The notes below the pieces were generated by a model. It was not told the DNA's origin. It ran no database searches and worked only from the letters and a program-made list of their open reading frames with translations. A stretch of DNA of 64,000 nucleotides from the NCBI GenBank assembly GCA_023374045.1, contig CM041780.1, positions 38,207,030-38,271,029 of the forward strand. Direction: 5' to 3'. This document shows, one piece after another, positions 10,036 to 19,504 of the stretch (within the stretch, counting starts at the first letter, position 1; each line of letters starts with the position of its first letter). The DNA is from Limonium bicolor (Eukaryota; Streptophyta; Magnoliopsida; Caryophyllales; Plumbaginaceae). Made by a program: the position numbers and the translations under genes.

Positions 10036-10440
10036 GCTCGACCGAACTTCCGACCGACCTTACCTAAGGTCGGTCCATTCCAGAACACATTACCGTTTGA
10101 AAATTCTACCCCGACCGACCTTGCAACTCCGGTCCCAAGGTCGGTCCATTCCCGAGAGTTTCCCCGAGGGAAATTTAAGCTCGACCGAACTTGCCAAGTC
10201 CGGTCCCATGTTCGGTCGATTCCAGAGACTTATTACCGTACAAAATTCTTGGCATGTCCGACCTTGCAAGTCCGGTCCCAAGGTCGGTCCATTCCAAGAT
10301 TAATTCCTTCACAAATACATGCCCGACCGAACTTGTAAGTCCGGTCCTATGTTCGGTCGATTCCAGAAACTTTCTCCGGCAGTGTAAATTGAGCTCGACC
10401 GACCTTGCAGGTCTGGTCCTAAGGTCGGTCGGCTCCAGAA
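10036..10440. repeat. Six-unit dyad array in the 3' LTR of element A
   Basis: Units begin near 10036, 10109, 10170, 10253, 10320 and 10392. Each has GACCGAACTT or GACCGACCTT, a variable GCAAGTCCGGTCC-like centre, then ATGTTCGGTC or AAGGTCGGTC and the tail CATTCCAGA or GATTCCAGA. Arms of the two types tend to alternate and pair within a unit: the A/T variant in the left arm is matched in the right arm. That compensatory pattern suggests that hairpin structure has been kept. The copy at 26251-26655 shows the same units. Confidence 0.85.
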
Positions 10441-11360
10441 CCTTGTTTCTAAATTCTCTTTTAACTCCAAACTTCTCCTCATATATCCTAATATGTTACC
10501 ACCTCATTTGGGCACCTCAAATACACCTTAAGCCCTCCTCTAAACACATTAAATCATTCACCAAGATTCACCTTAGTCATTATGCATTTTCCTTGTAATA
10601 ATGCTAACACTTGTAATGTTTTCCACTAGGTTTCTAGGTGGTGGTTCATACCTAATGTAACCACTATGCCAAATGTTTCCCCACCACTATAACATCATCT
10701 CCCAAGCATCTTTCACCATCTAAACTCTTTTATGCATTTACTTAAAGTTCCTTCACAAGCTTAAACTTCCATCCATCAACACATTATTTCCTTCCTAATT
10801 GTTCACCAACATTTGCCTAAGTCCTAAATACTCAATTACATTCTCTTGATTCCTAAATCCTTCATAGTAACCTAAGTCATTGTAAGTCATTAGAACACCT
10901 TAATCTCACCCTTTTTCATCAAGACAACCTCTAGAGCTTCTAGTACTTCCTTAGTCATTAAATCCCGTTAGAATATCTTAAACACTTAAGTTCTCCTTTA
11001 AATTTTGCCATGGGTTCTCTAGTACATAGCACATCCTAACACATGGTTTTTCTCCATCAAACAACCAACATCACCCAAATTCTCATCACAACACCTTAAC
11101 ACACAATTTACACCAAAACCACACCACATCATCATATAGTGCTTAAACTTAAAATGCTTGGCACTTAGGCCCTTAAATGACAATAATCTTAACCACTGAA
11201 TTTCCATATATATTTTCCTTTAACCTGCGAATACACACAACAAGGCTCCCATTGAAATAAAATGCTTCTTATAATTCATCTCAACATTGTTTTAACTATC
11301 TCTTCTTCTCATTTGCTCTTTAGTCACAAGTTCACAAGTATAGTCATTGTTTCTCCTAGG

Positions 11361-11369
11361 TTTTATATA
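11361..11369 (-). promoter_or_regulatory. Candidate TATA box, 3' LTR of A
   Basis: The minus strand reads TATATAAAACC in AGGGTTATATAAAACCTAGG. The same motif is kept in the other LTR (27588-27580), and a related one (GGTTATATAAACC on the plus strand) in the K LTR near 61830. The dyad array lies about 0.9 kb downstream, so it would be transcribed. Confidence 0.5.
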
Positions 11370-12758
11370 ACCCTTTTCTAATGTAAACTCTACACTAAAC
11401 TCATCACATATCTAAATCCCATTCCCTTAAACAATAAAACACATTAAGGTAAGTAATTTACCTTGTTCTTTTACAAGCTTTAAAAGCTTTCTTCCTTAGG
11501 TTTTTCTTTGCTCAATCTCGGTCACCAATATATATCTCCTTGCCAATGTTCTAAACAATATCCAATGACTCCAATGAGTACTAGATAATACATTAACCCT
11601 AAGGAACAAACCCTAGGTTAAAAATGTGCTTTAAGGTATTAAGGTGATTGTTTTACCTTGGTTTCTCAAGACAAGCTTGGATATGAAGCAATAAGGACCT
11701 CCTCAATCCTTTGAAGAGTAGAAAACAAGCTAGAACAAGGCATAAACATGGAGTCCCATGAGTGCAAATTTTCGGACAAGGAAGAAAATGATGGAAACCT
11801 AGATTTTCTTACACTTTCTTTACCTTAAGAGAATGGAGAAGCCAATGGAGTCTCCAAACTTGAATTTCCTCCTATAATGGTGGTTTTACTTGGCACCAAA
11901 ATGAAGCTCTTGAAGTTTTGAAAAGATAGAAAGAGAGAGCTTGAGCTAACTAAGGAGAATATGTAATTTGTTTTGGTTTTGGAGCTAAAATGAGTGAGTT
12001 GTGTGCAAGGCTAGATGAAGCTAGCATGGAGGTATGCTTCACGTTAATGGAGAAGGGAGGAGAGCAAGAAACCGTGGGAAACAAGGGAGAATGAAGAAGT
12101 GAGGAGAGAGAACCACTAAAGGTGAGATATTATTTTAAAAAGGTGAATAGTTAACTTACTTGCTTTATAAGTCTTTATTTGATTAATGAGTCATAAAGGT
12201 GGTGACTCACCTTATAAGAAACCGGCCCCCATTAGTAACAAGGGGTACTTAAGTCTTTGTTGACCAAATATCTCACTTATATTGTCTTATGTTATAAACT
12301 AGCTTAATTAATTTACTATTCACAAAACAAGGCACATTGTTGTGAAATTTTTGATTTCCCATTGATATAGACTTCCAAATGTGATACTATAGTACACATG
12401 TTAATTAAAGAGTAATGATGGGCATTTAGCCATTCAAAACTCATTTACAAGACAATTTTTCAAAAACGTGCTTTAAGACTCCTTAAAGCACATTTTGTGT
12501 TTTAACTTGTTTTCAAGCTTAGTTTTCTTTGGTAATTGATTTAAAATGACCATTAGGATATTACTAAGGTCTTAGAACAATATTTGGGTACTCTCCCAAG
12601 TCTCTCCAAGCTTAGAGCACGTTTTTGCTTAAATGCTCTTTGGTGTTTCCTTATATTTTCTTTGATTAGAAATGTTTCTTAATGTTTTTAAGGCATTATT
12701 TAGCCTCCTTATATCTTAGTTTATCATTTAAACACCATATCTAAGTTTGGGGTATTCA

Positions 12759-12771
12759 ATCTACCCCCCTT
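12759..12771 (-). promoter_or_regulatory. Polypurine tract of element A
   Basis: The minus strand reads AAGGGGGGTAGAT, directly before the 3' LTR start and after the typical TTCGAGGACAAAG block. This is the usual plus-strand primer layout of plant chromoviruses. A second AAGGGGGGTAGAG lies at 13019-13031, near the end of the coding region. Confidence 0.85.
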
Positions 12772-13066
12772 AAAGAACTTTGTCCTCGAAGTTCACATGT
12801 GTGCTTAATCATTCACGGTATCAATTCCCTTAATCTTAACACCACATCTTATATTCACATTCACACATCTCAAGACTCAAAGGTCAATCTCAAATACAAT
12901 ACATAAGTATTTACATAACTAAAACTTACACCGAAGTGTAGCAACTTACAAAATTCACATCTTAAACAACCAAACAAACGACAAACATGATCGTTTCCTA
13001 ACTCAAAAGCGAGGAAGCTCTACCCCCCTTAAAAAGAAGGTACGCCCCGTACCCTATACAAACGAT

Positions 13067-13789
13067 CTAGTCAGTAAACAAAGAAGGGTACTTCGCCCTC
13101 ATCTTATCCTCTAATTCCCACGTGGCCTCTTCGACATCCTGGTTAGACCAGAGAACCTTCACCAGTCGCACTGACTTGTGGCGAGTGTTCCTAGTCTTAC
13201 TGTCCAAGATTCTCTGAGGAGTCTCCACGGATCTCATATTTGGTTCCAAAGTCAACCTCTCAGGTTCTAACACATGGGAGGGGTGGTGCATGTATTTCTT
13301 TAGCTGTGAAACATGAAAAACATCATGCACTTTACCCAGCTCAGCAGGTAAATTTAACCTGTAAGCAACCGGGCCCACCCGCTCCGTAATCTCATAAGGA
13401 CCAACAAATTTCGGGCTTAATTTGCCCGTCTGCCCAAACCTGAATACACCCTTCATCTGTGAAACTCGTAGAAATACCTGGTCGCCCACTGCGAACTCCA
13501 GGTCCCGTCGTCGAACATCAGCATACGACTTCTGCCTATCTTGAGCAGCTTTCATGTTCTCCCCGATTTGCTGAACTTCAGCCTTAACTTGTTCTAAATA
13601 CTCTGGTCCTATAATGACCGTCTCACTCGACTCATCCCAGCAGAGCGGTGTATGACATGGTCTACCGTACAACGCTTGAAAAGGTGCCATCTTGATCGAA
13701 GCGTGATAGCTGTTGTTGTATGAAAACTCGATCAGATGCAATATGTCAATCCAACTGCCCTGGAAGTCTAAGGCACATGCTCTCAGCAT
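13067..13789 (-). pseudogene. Integrase C-terminal part and chromodomain (element A)
   Basis: A 240-codon open stretch. The first part (LRACALDFQGSWIDILHLIE, then FSYNNSYHASIKMAPF and ALYGRPCHTPL) is the end of a Ty3/gypsy integrase catalytic core. The middle (GDQVFLRVSQMKG, LSPKFVGPYEI, VFHVSQLKKY) is the integrase C-terminal GPY/F region. The last 50 residues (QRILDSKTRNTR, KVLWSNQDVEEATWE) read as a chromodomain, expected to steer insertion toward methylated-histone heterochromatin. This is the best-kept part of the polyprotein. It is joined to the upstream core by a frameshift near 13800, hence the pseudogene call. Confidence 0.85.
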
Positions 13790-13814
13790 GTCCTCGAGTG
13801 TCTGAATAGTACGC

Positions 13815-14610
13815 TCAGTCTGACCATGTCTGAGGATGGAACGCGGTACTCAGCTTGAGTTCTGTACCCAACGCTTCTCTGGTAGCTCTCCAGTACCTCG
13901 AAAGGAATCTGGTATCTCTATCTGACACTATGGTCTTTGGTATCCCGTGATGTCTCATAATTTCTTTCTCAAACAACTCAGCTAATTTGGTCACCTTCCA
14001 AGTATCCTTCATCGGTATGAATCGGGCTACTTTGGTAAGGCGATCCACCACCACCCATATCATGTTGAGACCTCCCCTAGCAGGTGGAAGCCGAACTACG
14101 AAGTCATGGAGATATCATGGAACTTCCACTCCGGAACTGGCATCGACTGTACCATTCCGCCCGGTCGTCGGTGCTCGAATTCACCTTCTGGCATGTGAGA
14201 CACCTCAAGACGAACTCGGTAACATCTGTCTTCATCCCCGACCACCAGAAGTATCTCTTTATGTCTTTATACATTTTAGAGGCTCCCGGATGGATGGAAA
14301 CTGAAGAACAGTGTGATTCTCTAAGTATACGGTCTTTCAGATCCGTGTTGCCCCGTGGTATGCATAACCGGCCCTTAAGTCTGATCAGATCATCATCATG
14401 AAGTCTGAAGTCGTATTTCTGACTCTCAAAGGTACCATCTGTCAGCTTCTGTCTGACCTCTCTCATGTACTCATCTGTCCTCTGAGCCTCTTGTACCTCA
14501 TCAACCAAGCTGGAGAAAGAAACTAGCGAATGGAGTGAGTGTGCTCGACGGCTCAGGGCATCTGCTAACAACATTGGCCTTCCCCTCTTTGTATTGGAGG
14601 TCAATGTCAT
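13815..14610 (-). pseudogene. Integrase zinc-binding domain and catalytic core, end of RNase H (element A)
   Basis: Frame 14610-14104 opens with the RNase H end (LLADALSRRAH), then a spacer and the HHCC zinc-binding domain (HCSSVSIHPG ... CLTCQKV). Frame 14063-13815 carries the catalytic core: an Asp in VVVDRLTKVARF, a second Asp in IVSDRDTRF and the FHPQT block. The third acidic residue of the DDE triad falls in the frameshifted gap 13815-13790. The two frames are split near 14080-14104. Role in the intact family: insertion of the cDNA into host chromatin. Confidence 0.85.
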
Positions 14611-15260
14611 AGTCTTTCAGAAACTCTAACCATCTCCTCTGTCGAAGATTTAACTCCTTCTGAGTGAATATTGTATCTCAAACTCTTGTGATCGGTGTAG
14701 ATCGTGACACTAACCCCATATAAGTAGTGGCGCCATATCTTCAAAGCGAAGACTACAGCTCCAGCTCTAAATCATGTGTGGGGTAGTTCTCCTCATGTTT
14801 TTCAACTGGCGTGAGGCATATGCCACCACCTTGCCATGTTGCATGAGCACGCAACCCAGCCCACTGCCGGATGCATCACAATAAACCTCAAAGCCCTCAT
14901 ACCGTCTGGAATGGTCAGAACGGTGCAGTGGTCAGTGAGTCCTTCAAGCGCTGAAATGATCTCTCACAGTCAATGTCCACAAGAACGGTGCATCCTTCTT
15001 ATCAGACTGGTCATCGGTTTCGCGACCTTGCTGAAATCTCTAACAAACCTCCTGTAGTAACCTGCCGACCGAGAAAGCTCCGGATGTCGGTAACAGTCTT
15101 CGGCCTTGGCCAAGTACGTATGGCATCAATCTTTGCTGGATCCACTGCGATCCCAGCATCTGGATGACATGACCTAGGAAAGAGACCTGGTCAAGCCAAA
15201 ACTCACATTTGGAGAACTTAGCATATAGCTGGTTCTCCCTCAGTATTTCCAATACCCTCC
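14611..15260 (-). pseudogene. RT thumb/connection and RNase H, heavily frameshifted (element A)
   Basis: The 15252-15040 frame has [20 protein letters not shown] followed by FLGHVI, the standard block after the RT palm in Ty3/gypsy elements. Beyond it, reading needs repeated frame changes to recover RNase H-like words ([16 protein letters not shown] sequence near 14620). No open frame longer than about 70 codons survives in this section. It is the most damaged part of pol. Confidence 0.75.
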
Positions 15261-15698
15261 TCAGATGTTCTCATGTTCAACCTTAGACTTCGAGTATATC
15301 AAAATGTCATCAATAAAAACCATAACCGACTTGTCCAGCTGCTCCTGGAACAAGCGGTTCATCAGATCCATAAATTTCGCCGGTGCGTTCGACAAACCGA
15401 ACGACATCACTGTGAACTCATAGTGGCCGTATCGTGTCCGGAATGCCGTCTTCTCAATGTCTCCCTCCTTAATGGCTATCTGATGATACCCTGATCTGAG
15501 ATCAATCTTGGAGAACACAAATGCTCCCTTCAACTGATCGAACAGATCGTCGATGCGGGGTAGTGGGTACTTATTCTTCACTGTCACTGCATTCAGCTCT
15601 CTGTAGTCGATGCAGAGGTGGAGACTACCATCCTTCTTCTTCACGAAGAGACTGGCGCTCCCATGGTGACACACTGGTCTAATGAATCCCTTATCCAA
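15261..15698 (-). pseudogene. Reverse transcriptase palm (element A)
   Basis: A 145-codon open segment with the ordered RT blocks: [78 protein letters not shown] and [10 protein letters not shown]. The active-site pair is Asp-Asp of FIDD, and the first catalytic Asp is in KIDLRSGY. All three acidic residues are kept. The upstream frame (15823-15641) supplies the preceding LKEQLKD block but is joined by a frameshift. In life it would copy the element's RNA into DNA. Confidence 0.92.
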
Positions 15699-15722
15699 AA
15701 ATCTTTCAATTGTTCTTTTAAT

Positions 15723-16422
15723 TCAGTCATTTCTGCCGAAGCCATACGGTATGGTGCCTTGGCTATCGGTTCGGTACCAGGTAGCAGCTCGATGGTGAAC
15801 TCTACCTCCCGAGTAGGTGGCATGCCGGGCAGTTCCCGTGGAAATAAGGGGGAACTCCGACACTACCGGTAAGTCGGGGTCGAACTCAGGGTCTCTCTCT
15901 ATGTGCTGTACATAGCAGAGGTACACTTTTCCTTTCTCCTTAATTCTTTATACATTGCCATGGCGGTGATGATCTTAGCGAAGGCTCTCTGGGCCTCTGG
16001 CGGTATGATATTGTTACCCCAGACGGACTCCTGAGCAGCAATCTATGCTCGGCGAGGATACGTCCCTTGTGCCGCTCCAACCAGTTCATCCCGAAGATAA
16101 CATCAAATCCTAGCTTACTGAACTCAATGAAACTGACTGGAAAGTCTTCTCCCTTAATTCTGACAGGGCTCCTCGGTAAGAACGAGTGCAACGAACCTTC
16201 TCCTTAGACGGGAGCGTAACCGTGAAGTCGGGTAGCTCATCAGCGTCTAGCCCCAACTGCTCGCGAATGATGCCGAGACAAAGGTATGCGAGGCCCCTGA
16301 GTGAAGAGAACTGATGCCTCAATCCCATTAATCGGAAAGGTGCCGGTGAGGATAGTACCGCTGGCGTCGGCCTGTGCCTCTGTAAGTATGCTCAGTGCAC
16401 CTTCCGTACCGAGTCCATACAT
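15723..16422 (-). pseudogene. Aspartic protease region (element A)
   Basis: Frame 16422-16240 reads GTILTGTFPINGIEASVLF, the block that leads into the retropepsin active site. At the catalytic position one base appears to be missing, so the Asp is lost and the frame slips. The Ser-Gly-Ala-Ser words continue in the next frame. Frame 16191-15940 holds FDVIFGMNWLERHKGRI, the usual block of plant gypsy protease (RVP_2 type). A further frameshift precedes PGTEPIAKAPYRMA at 15823, the start of RT. The protease cannot be functional in this copy. Confidence 0.8.
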
Positions 16423-16662
16423 AACCTAATTGTGTTCACAAGCTTCATGAGTATTGATGGTATAAAAGAGTCGTAACAATTTATATGAACAACACTGTTA
16501 CTTTATTCATGACCATCCTGTTTACAACATGTGCTTCAATCTTACATCTCATTCCTCATCTCATTCTAACATTACATGGCGTCGGCCGGTGAGGATAGTA
16601 CCGCTGGCGTCGGCCTGTGCCTCTGTAAGTATGCTCAGTGCACCTTCCGTACCGAGTCCATA
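16342..16662. repeat. 78-bp perfect direct duplication flanking a 165-bp spacer
   Basis: 16342-16419 is identical to 16585-16662. In element orientation the upstream copy is fused to the end of the AlkB-like segment, and the downstream copy leads into protease. The AT-rich spacer (16420-16584) contains AATAAA and ends (minus strand) ACACAATTAG|GTTATG, like an intron acceptor. Identity over 78 bp in an otherwise decayed element means that the duplication is recent or was kept by conversion. Confidence 0.9.
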
Positions 16663-17340
16663 ACCTCATCAAATACTGCTGACGGTGCTGTATTCAGCTT
16701 GATTCTCTTAATCCCATGGTATAACATCCTTGATTCTCCTCCCATAATTAACACACCTGACTTAAGTATCAACTTATCTGCACGGTCCGCAAGCTTCTGC
16801 TCGCCGTATAAAAACTCTGCATCATCCCCAATGGACCAAGACACTGGGTATCCCTCTTTCGAGAGACTCCGTTGTCTCGTCCTTATCTGGTGTAGTCCCA
16901 GTTTTCCCATCCTTCTCGTAGAAGTTTACAATGCAAATGTCTGCCTGGATGTCTGGAATCGATTCAGCTTCCAACTGCTGAGCGATTTCCACGACTTGTG
17001 TATAACTGGATGGAACTCTTCGGTATTCCCGGTGGTGAGACTCCATCTTGCACCCTCATGGTTTGGTAATTCTTGGCATACGGATTCCAATCCTTGCCCA
17101 AGCTCATCATTTTTAATCTCATCCTTGCTCCCCCTGGGTACTCCGGTGTGTAAAAACCTCCCGGTCCCATTCCTAGTTGATTGCATCTTCTGATGATGGC
17201 TATTTGTGCTTCGGTTTCAGGTATCCCTTAATAAAATCATACCTGGGCGGATAACCTGACATTGTTCGGTTGGAAAGTCTTTGGTTTCGATGTCGGTGTG
17301 CTCCGGGTTAGGTGTAGATGGCATTGGGTAGCAGATGTTG
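16640..17340 (-). pseudogene. AlkB-like 2-oxoglutarate/Fe(II) dioxygenase segment captured in element A
   Basis: Read across several frames, this gives, in order: IRPGMILL; AIIRRCNQLGMGPGGFYTPE; GGARMRLKMMSLGKDWNP and YAKNYQTM; DIQADICIVNFYEKDGK; GLHQ and DKDETTESLERGIP; SIGDDAEFLYGEQK; LYHGIKRIKLNTAPSAVF. This is the order of plant ALKBH1-type proteins, which oxidatively remove methyl groups from nucleic acids. The His of the proximal HxD motif and the distal iron-binding His (LYHG) are both present, though a one-base shift separates the HxD His from its Asp. At least four indels break the frame. The C-terminal block with the 2-oxoglutarate-binding Arg is missing; the frame instead runs into the 78-bp duplicated sequence and stops. 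No obvious intron interrupts the domain, which suggests capture through RNA. Family recognised from motif recall. Confidence 0.82.
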
Positions 17341-17479
17341 AATCTTCCTAAAGTGGTAGTAGGTTATTTCTTACTTAAGTTCTAATTTCATCTTATTCTT
17401 ACTTAACTCAGTTATTCACCAAACATGCATGATAATGCGGTAAGCAGGTAGTTTTATTACTGAAGGTTATAGTGGTACC

Positions 17480-17822
17480 TGGCTCGATGAGGGTTCAGGC
17501 TCATCGTCCCGGTCCACCATGTGTAGGTGGGTCCCGACTTCTGGGTCACCCTTGGTTCTTGTCTGCCGCCGCTGCACCTTCCTCTGACCGTCAGATCCAG
17601 CTCCCTGATCGGTCTTGCCCTTGCCCTGGTGTCGGGCCTATAGGCTCTGCTAGCAGGGTTCCTGTAACATCATATGCCCGGTGTCCATACACTCCACAAA
17701 AGTTGCACTCCACCTTATTCCCTTTACAATCAGCCCGGGGTGGTCCTTGTGAACACCTACAGATGAAGCGTCGCTGGTAGCCACCACCGGCTCCCTTCCA
17801 GTCTCAGATCCCTTTGGCGCCC
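17480..17822 (-). pseudogene. Gag nucleocapsid / zinc-knuckle region (element A)
   Basis: The minus strand reads CRCSQGPPRADCKGNK, then ECNFCGVYGHRAYDVTG near 17710-17665. That fits a CCHC knuckle (C-X2-C-X4-H-X4-C) with the last Cys replaced by Val. Downstream, in another frame, is a charged tail ending DDEPEPSSSQ at 17479, directly before GTACCAC. The role in intact elements is RNA binding and packaging. One frameshift lies near 17600. Confidence 0.65.
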
Positions 17823-18817
17823 TAGAGCGCAGGGGGTGTAGCTGCATAAGCATATGTCAACTTCAATGGCTCTTCCGGAGCCTTCTCTTTTTCCTCCTTC
17901 CCCTTTGGGTTCTGATTTTTCTGGGCCTGAGGCTGGTACTTTTGTTTCTTGTACCCTCCTTGCCCTTGACTTTCTGAGCTCTTACCAGCATTCTTTCTCT
18001 TAGCATTCTCCTCGTCCCTTAGCTGGACGGTTATCTCCACCTTAGCAGCGGCATGATAGCACTCCTGCTTTTCCATAGTATCAGTCACTCTTATTTCTCA
18101 TAATCTAAATCTTACTCATTACTTACTCGAATCTCAATCATTCTTATTACCTGCAAGGTAGTGTAACTCGTCGGCCCCATGCCATAGCGGAGTCGATGGC
18201 TAAGCCCGCCATAGAAGCGGTCCACCAGGATCTGGTCAGAATATCCAAGACCTGGCAGAAGACGGAGCAAGGCAGTGAACTCTGAGTAATACTCGTCCAC
18301 TGTCATCTTGTCCGTCTGCTTAAGCGCATCCAACTGTAAGCGCTTCTTCGTCTGGACATGGGCGGGGTAGTACTTTGCTCGTAGCAAGGCGGTGTACTGC
18401 TCCCAGCCGAACTCTGGATTGGCCACATGCTTGGCCCTCACCAGCTTCCACCAATCGCCTGCCGCCCCCTTCAGATAGAAAGCAGCTAGACGCACCTTGA
18501 TCCCAGCAGGGACATCAAGGGTCTCGAAGGCGGTCTCCAGAGGAGATGTATGCCTCAAGCTTGGCGGGATCGGTCTCCCCCTTAAAGTGTGCGGGTCGAA
18601 GGTCTGCAAGACTCTTCACCCAATTTGGTTCCCTGGGTTGTGGCGGTGGAGGTGGTGCACCCACACCAGGCTGATAACCCATGTGCCCTAATGCGGCAGC
18701 TACGATCTCTGCGATTGTCTGCCCTCCAGGTATTCCTGAAGCATCATCACCCTGGCCGCGACCTCGGCTTCCCCTAGGAGTCCTGCCATCTGAACAAGCA
18801 TAACTCACATTAGATTC
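17822..18817 (-). pseudogene. Gag capsid region (element A) with an intron-like gap
   Basis: The N-terminal part (18817-18540) has a Pro-rich patch and PNWVKSLADLRPAHFKGETD. A frameshift near 18545 leads to the capsid block (to 18112): FYLKGAAGDWWKLV, TALLRAKYYP, VDEYYSEFTALLRLLPG and GPTSYTTLQ, the classic retrotransposon gag (PF03732-type) pattern. The next block (ECYHAAAKVEITVQLRDEEN, then a basic Lys/Gln-rich tail) is in another frame, 86 bp further on. The 86 bp between them (18150-18065) starts GTAATAAG and ends AAAAGCAG. Confidence 0.85.
18065..18150 (-). other. Candidate 86-bp intron in gag of element A
   Basis: The donor is TTGCAG|GTAATAAG and the acceptor AAAAGCAG|GAGTGC. A CTGAT branch-point-like motif lies about 20-25 bases before the acceptor. 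Removing it joins two gag blocks that are out of frame by 86 bases, restoring one frame. The segment is AT-rich unlike its GC-richer neighbours. Seen directly: motifs and frame. Splicing itself is inferred. Confidence 0.5.
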
Positions 18818-18991
18818 GTATTCACTACTGTTTCGGTTAGTGAATTTATAACGTCCGTAGACGGTAAAGACGATCCACACTTATTAGTGGTCATCTGACT
18901 CTAATCACTCTAACTTCTCACACCCTTATCCCATTACTTATTCCTTAACTTATATCCTAACTCGGTGGTTACTCATGTCCGGTATTTCTTG

Positions 18992-19019
18992 ATCAGAGCG
19001 TAACTACGCTCTGATACCA
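18992..19019 (-). promoter_or_regulatory. Initiator tRNA-Met PBS of element A, in a hairpin
   Basis: The minus strand TGGTATCAGAGC (19019-19008) follows the LTR end GGGGTGTTACA by five bases. 18992-19002 and 19005-19015 are perfect 11-bp arms (ATCAGAGCGTA) around a 2-base loop, so most of the PBS is self-paired. Confidence 0.9.
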
Positions 19020-19232
19020 CTTTTTGTAACACCCCATCCAAAGCCAATCGTGGTTATCGCAAAACTGAACCCTTAATCGAATACGTCGCAGCGGAAATAA
19101 TAAACACCTGGACCTTGCCACGGTCTGATCATTAGAATACACCGGCCTTAACGTTTACAACACTTATCCAAAATACATATCCAACCCAAAACATCACCAT
19201 CCATAATACCACAACCAACCGAGTACAAATAG

Positions 19233-19237
19233 CTAAG
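19233..19237. other. Target-site duplication of element N (left copy; right copy 24970-24974)
   Basis: CTAAG stands directly before TGATAAGTG at 19238 and directly after TTTGCA at 24969. This 5-bp duplication, with TG...CA ends, proves the element boundaries. Confidence 0.95.
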
Positions 19238-19504
19238 TGATAAGTGTGAAATATAGAGCATTTGAAGGGTTTAATTTGGTTATTTTGTGTAGTGGTTTGG
19301 CCAATATTTCTCACTTATCATGTGTTTTTCCAATTGATTTATGTTTAGATAAGAATTGATGCATTTTATGTATCAAATGCAGGTAAAAGTCATAAATTGC
19401 ATTCTTCACTTCACAAGCTTCGCAACGCAACAAACGGGGAGCAAAACGGAGTCCAAACGAAGAATATACGCCCGAAACAAGTTTCACTCGTCAAGATACT
19501 GGCA

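Larger units (their letters stand above)
8909..12758 (-). repeat. 3' LTR of element A, truncated
   Basis: It matches 25092-28981 almost base for base with scattered small indels. Its start (TGAATACCCC, minus, at 12758) sits against a PPT. The last roughly 330 bp, present in the other LTR (19025-19237 plus 24975-25091), are missing at 8908, where the unassigned stretch begins. It holds the dyad array at 10036-10440 and a TATA-like box at 11369-11361. No gene is visible in it; the short frames are repeated in the partner LTR. Confidence 0.9.

Noticed and set aside
16576..17193. Long plus-strand frame of 205 codons
   Set aside because: It is antisense to the AlkB-like segment, whose minus-strand translation has clear family motifs; the plus-strand protein has none.
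18992..19019. Possible tRNA-Met fragment
   Set aside because: The match covers only the PBS and its short hairpin partner; there is no cloverleaf.
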